DNA of 57,304 nucleotides from Pseudomonadota bacterium (GTDB lineage: Bacteria; Myxococcota_A; UBA9160; PR03): assembly GCA_003576805.1 (NCBI GenBank), contig QEVM01000015.1:1-57304 (forward strand), in the 5' to 3' direction. Position numbers and translations under genes: made by a program. Within the stretch, counting starts at the first letter, position 1, and the number at the start of each line of letters is the position of its first letter. Below are positions 7,660 to 17,250 of this stretch, one piece after another. The notes under the pieces were generated by a model. The model searched no databases. It was not told where the DNA came from and saw only the letters and a program-made list of their open reading frames with translations.

Positions 7660-10600
7660 TCATCGCAACTCCGCGCCTCGAGTGCCGAGTCGCGGAGTGA
7701 CGGCCGGAACTGCATCGAGTGGATCGGCCGCCTCGCGCGCTAGGTAGCGTTCAGCCGCCCTGCGCCCGAAGCGGAAGAAGACTGCCGGCGTCACGGCCAT
7801 GTCGAGCAGCGTCGAGCTCAAAAGCCCGCCCAGGATCACGACCGCCACGGGGTAGAGCAGTTCCTTGCCGGGCTCGCCGGCTGCGAGTACCAGAGGAATC
7901 AACGCGAGACCGGCGACCAGCGCCGTCATCGTGACGGGCACGAGCCGCTCGAGCGATCCGCGTACGATCATCTCGCGGTCGAAGCGCTCGCCTTCGTGCT
8001 CCATCAGGTGCAGATAGTGGGAGATCATCATGATCGTGTTGCGCGAGGCGATACCGGCCAGGGTGATGAGGCCGACCAGCGTGGCGATCGAGACGCGCCC
8101 CACCACCAGATACGTGAGGGAGAGACCCCCGATGAAGGCCAACGGGATGTTGAGCAGGATCTGCGCGACGATCGTGGCGCTGCGGAAGTGCGAGTAGAGG
8201 AGCAGGAACATCGTCGCGAGCGTGAAGATGCTCAGCACCGCGATCAGGCGCGTCGCCTCGCGTTGGCTCTCGAACTGTCCTTCGAAGCTCACCGAGTAGC
8301 CCGGCGGAAGCGCGATGCGCTCCACTGCGGCCTGCATGTCGGCCACCGTCGAGCCAAGGTCGCGATCCGACACGTTGGCGGAGACGACGATGCGACGCCG
8401 AACGTTCTCCCGGTTGATGATGTTCGGACCCTTCGCCTCCTCGACGTCCGCCAGCAGAGAGAGAGGCACTTTCTCTCCCGACGGCGTGTCCACGAGCAAC
8501 CCGCGAATCGCGCCGACGTCGCCGCGGAACTGCTCGCCGTACCATACGTACACGTCGTACGTTCGCTGGCCGTCGAGGACCTGGCCGACCACGCGACCAT
8601 TCAGCGCCGTTTCGAGGATCTCGGCGAGGTCGCCGACCTGGACGCCGTAGAGCTGCGCGCGCTCGCGGTCCAACGCAATGCGCACCTGCGGGACCAGGAC
8701 CTGCTTCTCGGTCTGGAGATCGACGACACCCGGCACGCGCGCGAGCGACGCCTCGATCTCGGCCGCCTTGGCGCGAAGCACCCCGAGATCGTCACCGAAG
8801 AGCTTCACGGCGACTTGTGCGCGGACGCCGGAGAGCAGGTGGTCGAGGCGGTGCGAGATCGGCTGTCCCACGTTCAGAGCGATACCGGGAATTTCCGAGA
8901 GCTTCGCACGAACGTCGCCAAGAACGTCCTCTCGCGATCGCCCGGACGGCTCGAGATCGACGTCGATCTCGCTGTAGTGGACGCCCTCCGCGTGTTCGTC
9001 CAGCTCCGCCCGCCCGGTCCGTCGACCCGTGCTCGCGATCTCCGGAACCGAGAGGAGCAGGCGCTCTGCCGTCGTGCCGATCCGATTTGACTCGGCCAGC
9101 GACGTGCCTGGCGCCACGAGCACGTTGATCGTCGCGGTGCCCTCGTTGAACTCCGGGAGGAACTCCTTGCCCATCAACGGATAGAGGGCGAAGGCTCCCG
9201 CGACTAGCACTCCCGGGATCGCGATCGCGACCCATGGGTGATCGAGGGCCGGGTCGAGAAGGAAGCGCCGATCCAACCGCTTGAGGTTGCGGACGACGAA
9301 CCCGTCCGCCTCGCTCTCCATGCGTTTCATCCTGGGCAACAGGTAAGAACAGAGCGCTGGGATCACCGTGAGGGAGACGAGGAACGAGGCGGCCATCGCG
9401 ACGATCGTCGCCACCCCGATCGGCGCGAACAGCCGTCCCTCGATGCCCGCGAGTCCGAACAGCGGGACGAAGACGAGGATGATGAGCAGCGTCGCGAACA
9501 AGATCGAGTTCCGCACTTCGGCCGACGCATCGGCGATCACCCGCAAGACCGGCCGAGGACTCGATGAATGACGGTTCTCGCGCAGTCGGCGGTACACGTT
9601 CTCGACGTCGACGATGGCATCGTCCACCACCATGCCGATCGCCACCGCAAGGCCGCCCAAGGTCATCGTGTTGATCGAGATGCCCGCGAAACGAAAGAAG
9701 ATCGCGGCTGCCACGAATGAGAGTGGAATCGCCGTGAGCGTGATCAGCGTCGTCCGAACGTTCAGCAGGAACAGGAAGAGCACGATCACGACCATGATCG
9801 CGCCATCGCGGAGCGCCTCCTCGACGTTGGCGATCGCCGCATCGATGAAACGCGCCTGCTCGAAGAGAAGGCGGAGCTCGACGTCCTTTGGAAGCCCGGG
9901 TCGGATCTCCTCCAGCGCGGCCTTCACCTGATTCGTCAGCGAGATCGTGTCGATTCCCGGCTGCTTCTGCACCGAAACGATCACGGCCGGCTGCCCGTCG
10001 ACGCCCGCGTCGCCGCGCAGGACGTTGCGATCGATGCGAACGTCGGCGACGTCGTCGAGCCGGATCGGAACCCCGTCCCGCGGGGCGACGACCGTCGCGC
10101 GGATCGCGGTCAGGTCGGCCGTCCGCGCGATGTTCCGCACGAGCGCTTCCCGATTATCCGACTGGAGGAATCCGCCGGGCGTGTTCGTCTGCGATCGTGC
10201 GGCCGCGTCCGCGACCTGCGCGAGGCTGACGCCCAAGGCAGCCATGCGCTCCGGATCGGCAAGCACCTGATACTGCTTCACGCCGCCGCCGATCGGAATC
10301 ACCTGCGCAACACCGGGAATCGTGAGGAGTCGCTGCCGGATCACCCAGTCCGCGGTGCTCCGGAGCTCGAGGGGCGGTGTGCTGCCGTCTTTGCTGGATA
10401 CGCCGATGAGCAGGATCTCGCCCATGATCGAGGAGATTGGGCCCATGACCGGGGACACGTTCTCCGGCAGCTTCTCGGCCGCCAGCTGCAGGCGCTCCTG
10501 CACCAGCTGTCGCGCGCGGTAGATGTCCGTGGCCCAATCGAACTCGACGAAGAGGATCGAGAGCCCGACCCCGGAGCTCGAGCGCACGCGGACCACGCCG

Positions 10601-10830
10601 GCCGCGCCGTTCAGTGCCGTCTCGAGGGGCCAGGTGACGAGGGTCTCGACCTCTTCGGGTGCCAGCCCGGGCGCCTCTGTGAGCACCGTGACCAGCGGGC
10701 GATTCAGATCCGGGAACACATCGACGGGCAGGTCGCGAACGACGACGACCCCGTACACGAGGACGAGGACGGACGCCGCGACGACGAAGAGCCGATTGCG
10801 CAGCGAGAACGCGATCAGGCGATTGAGCAT
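7660..10830 (-). CDS. HME-family RND heavy-metal efflux pump (CusA/CzcA type)
   Basis: A 1056-residue inner-membrane proton-driven pump, full family length. The first membrane helix is at residues 10-30 (NRLFVVAASVLVLVYGVVVV), with the typical PVDVFPDLNRP and APGLAPEEVETLV right after it. The two large periplasmic loops and helix clusters follow. The fourth helix reads AIGMVVDDAIVDVEN (about residue 400) and carries the acidic residues for proton relay. It is neither the classic CzcA (DFGxxVDGA) nor the CusA (IGAMVDAA) version, so copper/silver versus divalent export cannot be settled from it. The start lies 2 bases after the adaptor stop, so adaptor and pump are translated as one unit. The outer channel gene of the operon is damaged; a channel from elsewhere would be needed. 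Confidence 0.93.
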   Translation of the reverse strand: MLNRLIAFSLRNRLFVVAASVLVLVYGVVVVRDLPVDVFPDLNRPLVTVLTEAPGLAPEEVETLVTWPLETALNGAAGVVRVRSSSGVGLSILFVEFDWATDIYRARQLVQERLQLAAEKLPENVSPVMGPISSIMGEILLIGVSSKDGSTPPLELRSTADWVIRQRLLTIPGVAQVIPIGGGVKQYQVLADPERMAALGVSLAQVADAAARSQTNTPGGFLQSDNREALVRNIARTADLTAIRATVVAPRDGVPIRLDDVADVRIDRNVLRGDAGVDGQPAVIVSVQKQPGIDTISLTNQVKAALEEIRPGLPKDVELRLLFEQARFIDAAIANVEEALRDGAIMVVIVLFLFLLNVRTTLITLTAIPLSFVAAAIFFRFAGISINTMTLGGLAVAIGMVVDDAIVDVENVYRRLRENRHSSSPRPVLRVIADASAEVRNSILFATLLIILVFVPLFGLAGIEGRLFAPIGVATIVAMAASFLVSLTVIPALCSYLLPRMKRMESEADGFVVRNLKRLDRRFLLDPALDHPWVAIAIPGVLVAGAFALYPLMGKEFLPEFNEGTATINVLVAPGTSLAESNRIGTTAERLLLSVPEIASTGRRTGRAELDEHAEGVHYSEIDVDLEPSGRSREDVLGDVRAKLSEIPGIALNVGQPISHRLDHLLSGVRAQVAVKLFGDDLGVLRAKAAEIEASLARVPGVVDLQTEKQVLVPQVRIALDRERAQLYGVQVGDLAEILETALNGRVVGQVLDGQRTYDVYVWYGEQFRGDVGAIRGLLVDTPSGEKVPLSLLADVEEAKGPNIINRENVRRRIVVSANVSDRDLGSTVADMQAAVERIALPPGYSVSFEGQFESQREATRLIAVLSIFTLATMFLLLYSHFRSATIVAQILLNIPLAFIGGLSLTYLVVGRVSIATLVGLITLAGIASRNTIMMISHYLHLMEHEGERFDREMIVRGSLERLVPVTMTALVAGLALIPLVLAAGEPGKELLYPVAVVILGGLLSSTLLDMAVTPAVFFRFGRRAAERYLAREAADPLDAVPAVTPRLGTRGAELR

Positions 10831-10832
10831 GC

Positions 10833-11942
10833 TCAGCGGACCTCGGGCGCTGGTCGTGAGCGTGCGCGAAACGACCGCAGCACGGCAACGGCCACCACCG
10901 CGACGAGAGCGATTCCCACTGCCCAGGGAAGCCAGGCGAAGGAACCATCGTGCGAGCTCCGCTCCGGGCCCGGAGGGGAAGAGTCGTGCGCTGCATCGCC
11001 GGCTTCGTCCGCCGGTGGAATCGGTGCCAGGTATTGGAGGGAGTAGTTGCCCTGGACGCCGACGCGATCGCCGGGTGCGAGACCATCGATCACCTCGACG
11101 TAGCGGTCGTCGGCGACGCCCAGTACGAGCGTGCGCCGCTCGAACCGATCCGCCCGATCATCGCTTTGTATGAACGCAAAGAAGCTCCCCGCCTCTCCGA
11201 GAACCGCGCTCTTCGGAATTGCCAACGCCTGCTCGGAGCCACCCGTCACGAGGCTGAGCGATGCGCGCATGTTCGGGCGAAGCTTCCCGGTCGGATTGAG
11301 AACCCGGACGTACACGGCGAGCGTCCGGTTCGCCGGCTCCAGCGTCCCGCCCACACGCTCCACCACTCCCTCGAAGGTCTCCGCCGGATAGCTCGGAACG
11401 CGGACGCGCACGTGCTGGCCGACGGAGACCTGGCCGATCTGACCTTCGAAGACGCGTCCGATGGCCAGGACCTCCGATAGATCCGCGATCTCAAAGAAGT
11501 GTCGGCTCGGCTCCACGTCGTCACCGACGACGGCGTGCCGATCCGTCACGATGCCGCCGAGCGGAGCCGCGTAGCGCACGCGGGGAGGTGGATCCCCGAG
11601 AAGACGGCTTTCGACCTCGACGAGCGGCTGCCCCTTCTCGACTCGGTCGCCCTCCAGCGCGAAGACGCCAGTGACGCGTCCGGAGATCCGGCTCGATACC
11701 GATCCGGAGCGCTTCGGATCGGCCGCGATCTCGCCGATCACGCGCAGCGTCGTCTCGATCGGGCGCAGGTCGGCCGCCTCCACGACGAGACCGAGGTTGC
11801 GCTGCGCGGCCTCCGACACCTCGACGGGGCCCACGCCGACTCCCGCAGTGGTCTCGCCCGGCGCATCGGCGTGGCCCTCGTGCGCGAGCGCCGGAGCCGT
11901 CGAGATCGCAAAGAGCAGGAGGATGCAAGCGAGCAATCTCAT
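10833..11942 (-). CDS. RND efflux periplasmic adaptor (CusB/CzcB type)
   Basis: A 369-residue membrane fusion protein linking the inner-membrane pump to the outer channel. The signal peptide covers residues 1-21 (LLACILLLFAISTAPALA), followed by a His-containing EGHADAPGE segment, then beta-barrel and lipoyl-like parts (LRVIGEIAADPKRSGSVSSR, GRVTGVFALEGDRVEKGQPL, APLGGIVTDRHAVVGDDVEP). The fusion-protein signature PNMRASLSLV is near residue 245. A C-terminal membrane helix (WLPWAVGIALVAVVAVAVL) follows a polar linker, an unusual addition for an adaptor. Its ATG overlaps the stop of the channel gene (ATGA at 11939-11942), so the three genes form an operon. Substrate is probably a heavy-metal cation by context. 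Confidence 0.9.
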   Translation of the reverse strand: MRLLACILLLFAISTAPALAHEGHADAPGETTAGVGVGPVEVSEAAQRNLGLVVEAADLRPIETTLRVIGEIAADPKRSGSVSSRISGRVTGVFALEGDRVEKGQPLVEVESRLLGDPPPRVRYAAPLGGIVTDRHAVVGDDVEPSRHFFEIADLSEVLAIGRVFEGQIGQVSVGQHVRVRVPSYPAETFEGVVERVGGTLEPANRTLAVYVRVLNPTGKLRPNMRASLSLVTGGSEQALAIPKSAVLGEAGSFFAFIQSDDRADRFERRTLVLGVADDRYVEVIDGLAPGDRVGVQGNYSLQYLAPIPPADEAGDAAHDSSPPGPERSSHDGSFAWLPWAVGIALVAVVAVAVLRSFRARSRPAPEVR

Positions 11943-13145
11943 GGCGTGCCCCCATCGAGCCGGAAATCGTCCAGATGCGGACTCGTTGCACTGGCTGCTT
12001 CGAGGTCGATCACGGCCTGGCGCAGCTCGCCGAGGAGCTCGACGCGAGCCGAGCGTGCCTCGTTGTATTGACGCTGTGCCTGGAGCAGCTCCGCGACGTC
12101 GATCAGACCTTGGCGATATCCCTCTTCGAACGTGGCACGAGTGCGACTCGCCTCGGGCAGGATGTCGCGTTGGTAGGTGTCGACGCTCACGCGCAAGGTG
12201 CGGATGCGAGCTTCTGCGGCTCGGATCTCCTCCTCGACCCGCAGTGTCAATCCGTCGCGTCCGCGGCGCGCGCGCAAGAACTGGGCTTCGGACGCGGCGA
12301 TCCGGCCCTGCTGGCGATTCCAGAATGGGATCGGAACCGTGACGTCGACGGCGAGGAACGAGTCGCGCTTGATGCCGATCGGCGCCTCGAAGACGCCGCG
12401 ATCTCGCTCCACTCCCAATCCAACGGTCCAGTCCTCCCACACCTGTCGAGTCCGCTGCGACCGGCACGTCGCCCGGATCGAGATCGCCCGCTGGTTGGAG
12501 CACTCCGGACGCGGAGCGACCGAGAAGACGCCCGAGCAGGATCGCGGAGACCTCGCGCTCTCGCGAAAGGCGCTGGAGTCCCTGTTCGAGTCCGAGGCGT
12601 TCGATGCGGAGAAGACTCACCTCGGCAGAAGAGGCCTCGGCGACCGCGACGCGTCGTGCCGTCGTCTCCTCGACATGGCGGACCGTCGCAACCAGATCTT
12701 CACCCACAGCGATCCGCTCATCGAGCGCGCGCACCGCGTAGAACGCCCGCTCGACGTCGGCAACGAGGCCGCGAACGAAATCGCGCACCTCGGCCTCCGC
12801 GATCGCGACGTCGGCACGCGCGACGGCCCTCTCGCGCGCGAGCCGCGCCGTGATCGGGAAGCGCTGCGAGAGGCCGGCCGAGACGGCGCGCTCGCCCTCC
12901 GCCTTGAACGCGAAGTCGTCGGCGACCGACGCACCGATCTCGGGGTTGTCGAGCCGGCCGGCTTGCAGCAGCTCGCCGCGCGCCACGTCGATTGCGAGGC
13001 GCGCGACCGCAAGATCGACGTTAGCGGCGAGCGCTTCGCGCACGGCTTGGTCAGCGGTGATCGTGTCGTTCGACGGGTCGGCCCAAGCGGGCGCAGCGCC
13101 CAGGAAAGCCAGCGTCACCGCGAGGGTGACGTGAATCCGGTGCAT
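11939..13145 (-). pseudogene. CusC/CzcC-like outer membrane channel, internal deletion and frameshift
   Basis: The first part, from the ATG at 13145, is a normal TolC-family protein: signal peptide, then ITADQAVREALAANVDLAVA, DNPEIGASVADDFAFK, LSQRFPITARLARERA and SREREVSAILLGRLLGR. After DVPVAADST (near 12440) the frame changes and the protein resumes as WEDWTVGLGVERDRG and continues to a normal end (FEEGYRQGLIDVAELLQ, stop at 11939). Besides the frame change, the stretch that normally links these parts (roughly 60-80 residues including a NPEL-like second repeat start) is missing. So this is a deletion, not just one missing base. The product cannot form a full channel. It is the first member of the C-B-A operon. 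A collapsed assembly is the alternative explanation. Confidence 0.75.
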
Positions 13146-13202
13146 TGTACCTCCAAGGCTCGGGAACTCCTCGCACTCGTCGAGGGCGGAACCTGGAGGG
13201 TT

Positions 13203-13634
13203 TCAGATGATGAGCGGCCTTCGCGAGGCCGCGAAGGGGAGCGGCGGTGGTTGCGCCTTGTCGAGCTCGCCTCGCGCCATTCGAGCCTGCACGACGAGCG
13301 CGAAGCGGGCAGCACCGACGACCACGAGGCTGACCGGTTGCGACCGTGTCTGTGAATCCCCGACCGACGCGGTGACGGTACGGGCGTCCACACCGTCCCG
13401 GCAGCAGCTCGGCGCCCGCTCGGAGCCGGTGGGCTCGTGTCCGACGGCCGAGCTGGGGCCGTGGGGTTGCTCCGCCGCGAGGTCGTGCTCCGAGTGCGCG
13501 TGCGCGCCGCGATCGAGGTGTGCCCCGAGGGAGTAAGCGGGCTCGAACGAGCCGTTGCGAGGGCAAGCGATGCCGACAGCTGGCCCCAGCCAGCCGGAGA
13601 GGAGTGCAATCATCGCCAGCGTCCGGAGTTGCAC
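13203..13634 (-). CDS. His/Cys-containing small exported protein upstream of the RND operon
   Basis: A 143-residue protein without a family I can name. A short hydrophobic start (TLAMIALLSGWLGPAVGIAC) looks like a signal peptide or lipoprotein-like segment. It is followed by a His-rich stretch (HLDRGAHAHSEHDLAAEQPH), a Cys pair (APSCCRDG) and a second hydrophobic stretch (PVSLVVVGAARFALVVQ). I chose the GTG at 13632-13634, preceded by GGGGAG; the ATG nine codons later is an alternative. It lies 57 bases ahead of the channel gene on the same strand, so it is probably the first gene of the efflux operon. Proteins of this kind commonly precede CusCBA-type genes; a role in periplasmic metal handling is a guess. 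Confidence 0.55.
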   Translation of the reverse strand: MQLRTLAMIALLSGWLGPAVGIACPRNGSFEPAYSLGAHLDRGAHAHSEHDLAAEQPHGPSSAVGHEPTGSERAPSCCRDGVDARTVTASVGDSQTRSQPVSLVVVGAARFALVVQARMARGELDKAQPPPLPFAASRRPLII

Positions 13635-13796
13635 GATCTCCCCTTCACCACCGGAACGTCGCCGAGCGGATCGGCCTCCGCCGGTGCCGTCTTGAGCACA
13701 CCCGCCGAGGCGCTGCGCATGCGTCGTATACGTGGCACCCACCCAGCGGGTGACCGACATCTGGCGCATGTGTCGGCGCGATCGGGTGCGGAGCTG

Positions 13797-15140
13797 CTAG
13801 ATCAACGACCGGGCGACGGCCTCCACGGCTTTGAGCCCCGAGCCAAAGCGCGCCATGGCGTCGCGGTTGTTCTCCAGCTCGCTGTACGGAAGGAAGCGAA
13901 CTTTCAGGTCCGCCACGCGGGTGAAGGCGGGTCGCGCGAGCTGCGTACGCACCTCGTTCTCTCGTGAGTCCGGCGCGACGAGAAAGAGCTTGACACCCGA
14001 ATGCTCGGGCACGCCAAGTGCCAGATCCAGCATCCGGACGATGCCGGAGTAGATGCTCGTCGTATGTTCGACCTCGAAGGCGGCCGCGACACGGCTCTCC
14101 CGCCTCGACGATGGCGATGCGGTGCCGACGTCGGCCCGGTTCTCGCGCGAGGGTTCCAGCCATAGCACGTCGATCAGTCTGACCGCCTCGACTCCAGAGG
14201 AGGCGGCGAGCGAGGCGGGCAGCTCCTCGACGCAGCCGTCGCACAAGCGGCCGGACGCATATGGATGGTTGCGGTCGTTTGCGGCGACCCACACGTCGAA
14301 GCCGAGCGCGCGCCCGAGGTCGCGCAGCCAGCCTTGGATCTCGACATGCGAGCGGTCTTCCGCCTGAGCCGCCTCCAGAGCTCTGGCAGCAGAAGCCGAG
14401 CCTCGGACGCGCTCCAGATCCGCCTACCAGGCTGCCCGGGCAACCGGGCCGTCTTCGCGCGGAGGGGCGGCATAGCGGCCCGTACCGACGTCGAAAAGGA
14501 GTCCGGCGACCGCGCCGAGATCGTTGCTCAACAGCGCGCGATGCTCGGCGTTGAAGCGCAGCACGCCCGCTCGCATCGCCATGTACTCGTCCCAAGATCC
14601 GAGCTTGACCTTCGACCCGGCGAGCGCGTTGTATCCCTTGACGATCGCCGTATTGACCGGTGGCACCAGCGTGGGGTGCAGGAAGTACAGGAGATTTGCA
14701 GCGGCAGGGCCGAGACCTTTGATGCGGCGACCCGAGAGTTCGCGGATTGCGCGCAGCACGTCGTCCTCGGCATCACAACACGAACACGTGTGGAGAAAAC
14801 GGCCAAATGCGCGCTGGTTTTCCGCGTTCTCGTAGATGTCGGGAATGCGAAGCTTGGGCTTCCAAAGGAAGGCATGGTCGGCGCCCTTGAAGATCTGGCG
14901 CTGCTCGGCAATGCAACGCACGACCGTCTCGAGGGAGGAACCGCGATAGGCGTTGCCGAAGCTGCCCGCATCAATCTCTCGAATGACCTCCGCAATGCCC
15001 GCGCGGACGGCGCGAAAGTTCTTGAGCCGCTGGTCCCACAGGAACCAGGAGCGGTAGGTAGCGCCCGGGTCGTCCTTCCATCGAGCAATCAGCGCGCGGG
15101 AGCGTGCGTCGAGGTCGTCGGGAGGCGAGGCGAGAGACAT
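13797..15140 (-). pseudogene. HhH glycosylase-like plus nuclease-like protein interrupted by an amber codon
   Basis: Two frames of 238 and about 208 codons lie in the same phase, separated only by a TAG at 14424-14426. The N-terminal part (from the ATG at 15140) has an HhH-type region typical of DNA glycosylase folds: GRRIKGLGPAAANLLYFLHP and PPVNTAIVKGYNAL, plus a CSCC motif. The C-terminal part, whose first ATG-like start (14294) leaves out clearly coding sequence (ERVRGSASAARALEA, HVEIQGWLRDLGRALGFDVW), contains AAFEVEHTTSIYSGIVRML and LFLVAPDSRENEVRTQL. These resemble restriction endonuclease-like (PD-D/ExK) proteins. A single change (GAG to TAG) would restore a 447-residue protein. I believe it is one gene with a nonsense mutation; two proteins or readthrough are alternatives. 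Exact function is unknown. Confidence 0.6.
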
Positions 15141-15187
15141 GGCGAACGCAGTCTACCGGAGGTCCGAGGCTGCCGGCGCCTCCTCGT

Positions 15188-16897
15188 TCAAAGGTACGCG
15201 TTTGCGGCGTACTGCATCGTCATTCGATGGGTGTGGAAGAACGATGCGTTCAGCGCGATCGTATGTCGCATGATGTCGATCCAGCGCGAGCGCTCGCGGT
15301 AGTAGAGCGGCACGATGACGTGCTCGAGCTTGTCGTAGAGCTCGCCGGCGTCGTCGGCATCGCGGTTGTGGGTGGCGCGCCCTTCTTCGTACTCCCGCCC
15401 GATCGAGCAGCCGGTCATGCCCTCGATGTGGCCTTCGAGCCACCAGCCGTCGAGAACGCTCAGACTCGGGACGCCGTTGTGCGCCGCCTTCATGCCCGAG
15501 GTTCCCGAAGCCTCCAGCGGCTGAACGGGAGTGTTGAGCCAGAGATCCGCACCGGCGGTGAGAAGCCGAGCGAGATCGAGATCGTAGTCGGGGCAATAGA
15601 CCACCAGGACGGCCCCACGCAGCTCCCGGGCTTTGTCGTGGGCGAAGCGAATGAGATCTTTGCCCTGCTCATCTCGGGGATGAGCCTTCCCGCCCAGCAC
15701 GATCCGGATCGGCTTGCCATTCCGAGCGAGCCGCCGCAGCCGGCCCACGTCTTGGAAGATCAAGTGGAAGCGCTTGTAAAGCGTCGCGCGGCGAGCGAAG
15801 CCGAGCGTGAACGAGTCGGCGCTCAGACTTTCGCCAGTGCGGGCTCGAACCGCATCGACCAGCTCTTTCTTGGCACCCATGTGCGCGTGCCAGATCTGCT
15901 CCTTCGGAATCCGGATGGCATGGCGCAGCAGAAACGGGTCCGTCTCCCAACCCTGGATGAAGCGATCGTACGAGTGGACACCGTTGGTGATGGCCTCGAT
16001 GGGTTGCGCTGGCCACATGGACGCATCCTACCTTCGCACGACTCTGGGGAACTGATCGTGCCCAGCCGGAACCGGTGTGTGGGTGGTGAAGACGCACTGC
16101 GCGCGCACCGTCGCATAGTCCCACTCGACGCCACCGCCACCGGTCTCGCGCAGCAGCTCGAGAGCGAGGAAAGCCGCATGCCCCTCGTTCATGTGGAAGC
16201 GTTCGAGGCGTGCATAGCGGTGCTTTCGCAGCATGCGCAGGCCGCCGACACCGAGGAGGATCTCCTGCGCGAGGCGATAGCGCTCGTCACCCCCGTAGAG
16301 GTGGGCGCAGAGCTCCCGATCTGCAGGATCGTTCTGCTCCGCGAACGAATCGAGCAGCAGCAGCGGCACCGAGAAGCCTCGGGCGCCACGAACCTCGTAT
16401 TGCCACGCTCGCAGAAGCACGGCGCGGCCCTCGATCGATACGTGCACGGTCTCGGGGCGAAGTCGCGCGTGACGTGACGGATCCCACTCGACCGGAAGCT
16501 CGCGCTGGTTGCCTGCGGCATCGAGCTGCTGAAGAAAATAGCCCCGCGTGTAGAGGAGGCTGACCCCGACGACCGGGAGGCGAAGGTCGGCACACGAGCG
16601 AAGCGCATCGCCCGCGAGCACACCGAGGCCTCCACTGTAGATCGGCATGCGCGGGTCCACCGCGACTTCCATCGAGAAATGGGCAATGCGCCTCGACGTT
16701 TCCTCGCCGCCGATCTGCGCGCGCCGCGCTGCTCCGTACCGGACGGGGTCCGCCACGAACGTTCGGAGGCACAGCCGCGAGCAGAAGCGGAACGTGACGC
16801 CATCGATCACGTGCGCGAGGCTCGTCGTCGGGGTCAATGCCCTTCCGCAAACGGGGTCCCGGAGCGGCAGCGGCGGCGGCGCGCCGACGTCCGTCAC
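15188..16897 (-). pseudogene. YHS domain-glucan phosphorylase fusion, eroded
   Basis: The GTG at 16895-16897 overlaps the stop of the preceding gene (GTGA). Residues 10-60 form a YHS (TRASH-like) metal-binding domain: RDPVCGRAL, VIDGVTFRFCSRLCLRTF. A GlgP-type alpha-glucan phosphorylase follows: FSMEVAVDPRMPIYSGGLGV, RFHMNEGHAAFLALELL, FTTHTPVPAGHDQFP. A TAG at 16028-16030 then stops the frame. The same frame continues with EAITNGVH and TLGFARRATLYKRFHLIF, through the PLP site region EASGTSGMKAAHNGVPSLSV, to 15188. Segments normally present between HDQFP and ITNGVH, and just after NGVH, are missing, so there are deletions as well as a stop. The YHS fusion suggests a metal-linked variant of glycogen breakdown; similar phosphorylases occur in metal islands. 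It is most likely inactive now. Confidence 0.7.
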
Positions 16898-17151
16898 TGC
16901 TCTACCTCGGCCACGTGTCCGTCCGCGAGCCGATCGTATTCGTCTGCCAGTTCCCGCGAGAGTTTGGCGAGGCGCGCGCAATGTTTCTTCTGGTCGCCTG
17001 CTGACCGCATCCGCGTGCTGGCGTAAGTGAGGCTCATGGACTCGTGCGTCTCGGCTTCGGCACGAAGGCGTACCGCCCGGGCTCGAAGTCGCTCCGCGAG
17101 CTCCGCGTGTCGCTCGAGCGTGTCGGCTGATTCGGCCAGAACGCGATCCAT
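16894..17151 (-). CDS. Helical H/HC-family protein without signal peptide
   Basis: An 85-residue helical protein that aligns with the mature parts of the small exported proteins at 6370-6723, 32002-32331 and 33464-33793. Shared positions are ERHAELAERLRARAVRLRAE, THESMSLTYAS, KKHCARLAKLSREL and YDRLADGHVAEVE. Unlike those it has no signal peptide of its own. Its frame continues upstream without a stop into the tail of the coiled-coil gene, up to the TAA at 17251-17253. It may therefore be the C-terminal half of a once exported fusion, or a separate protein starting at the ATG at 17149-17151. Its stop overlaps the start of the phosphorylase gene by four bases, so the two are coupled. Confidence 0.55.
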   Translation of the reverse strand: MDRVLAESADTLERHAELAERLRARAVRLRAEAETHESMSLTYASTRMRSAGDQKKHCARLAKLSRELADEYDRLADGHVAEVEQ

Positions 17152-17250
17152 CCCGACGAGCGGCCTGTCCTCCTCGACTTCACGCAGCCAGCCGGGCGGC
17201 GCACCTGCCTGCCGCGCTTCCTCGGGAAGCGCCTCGACAGCACGCGAGAG

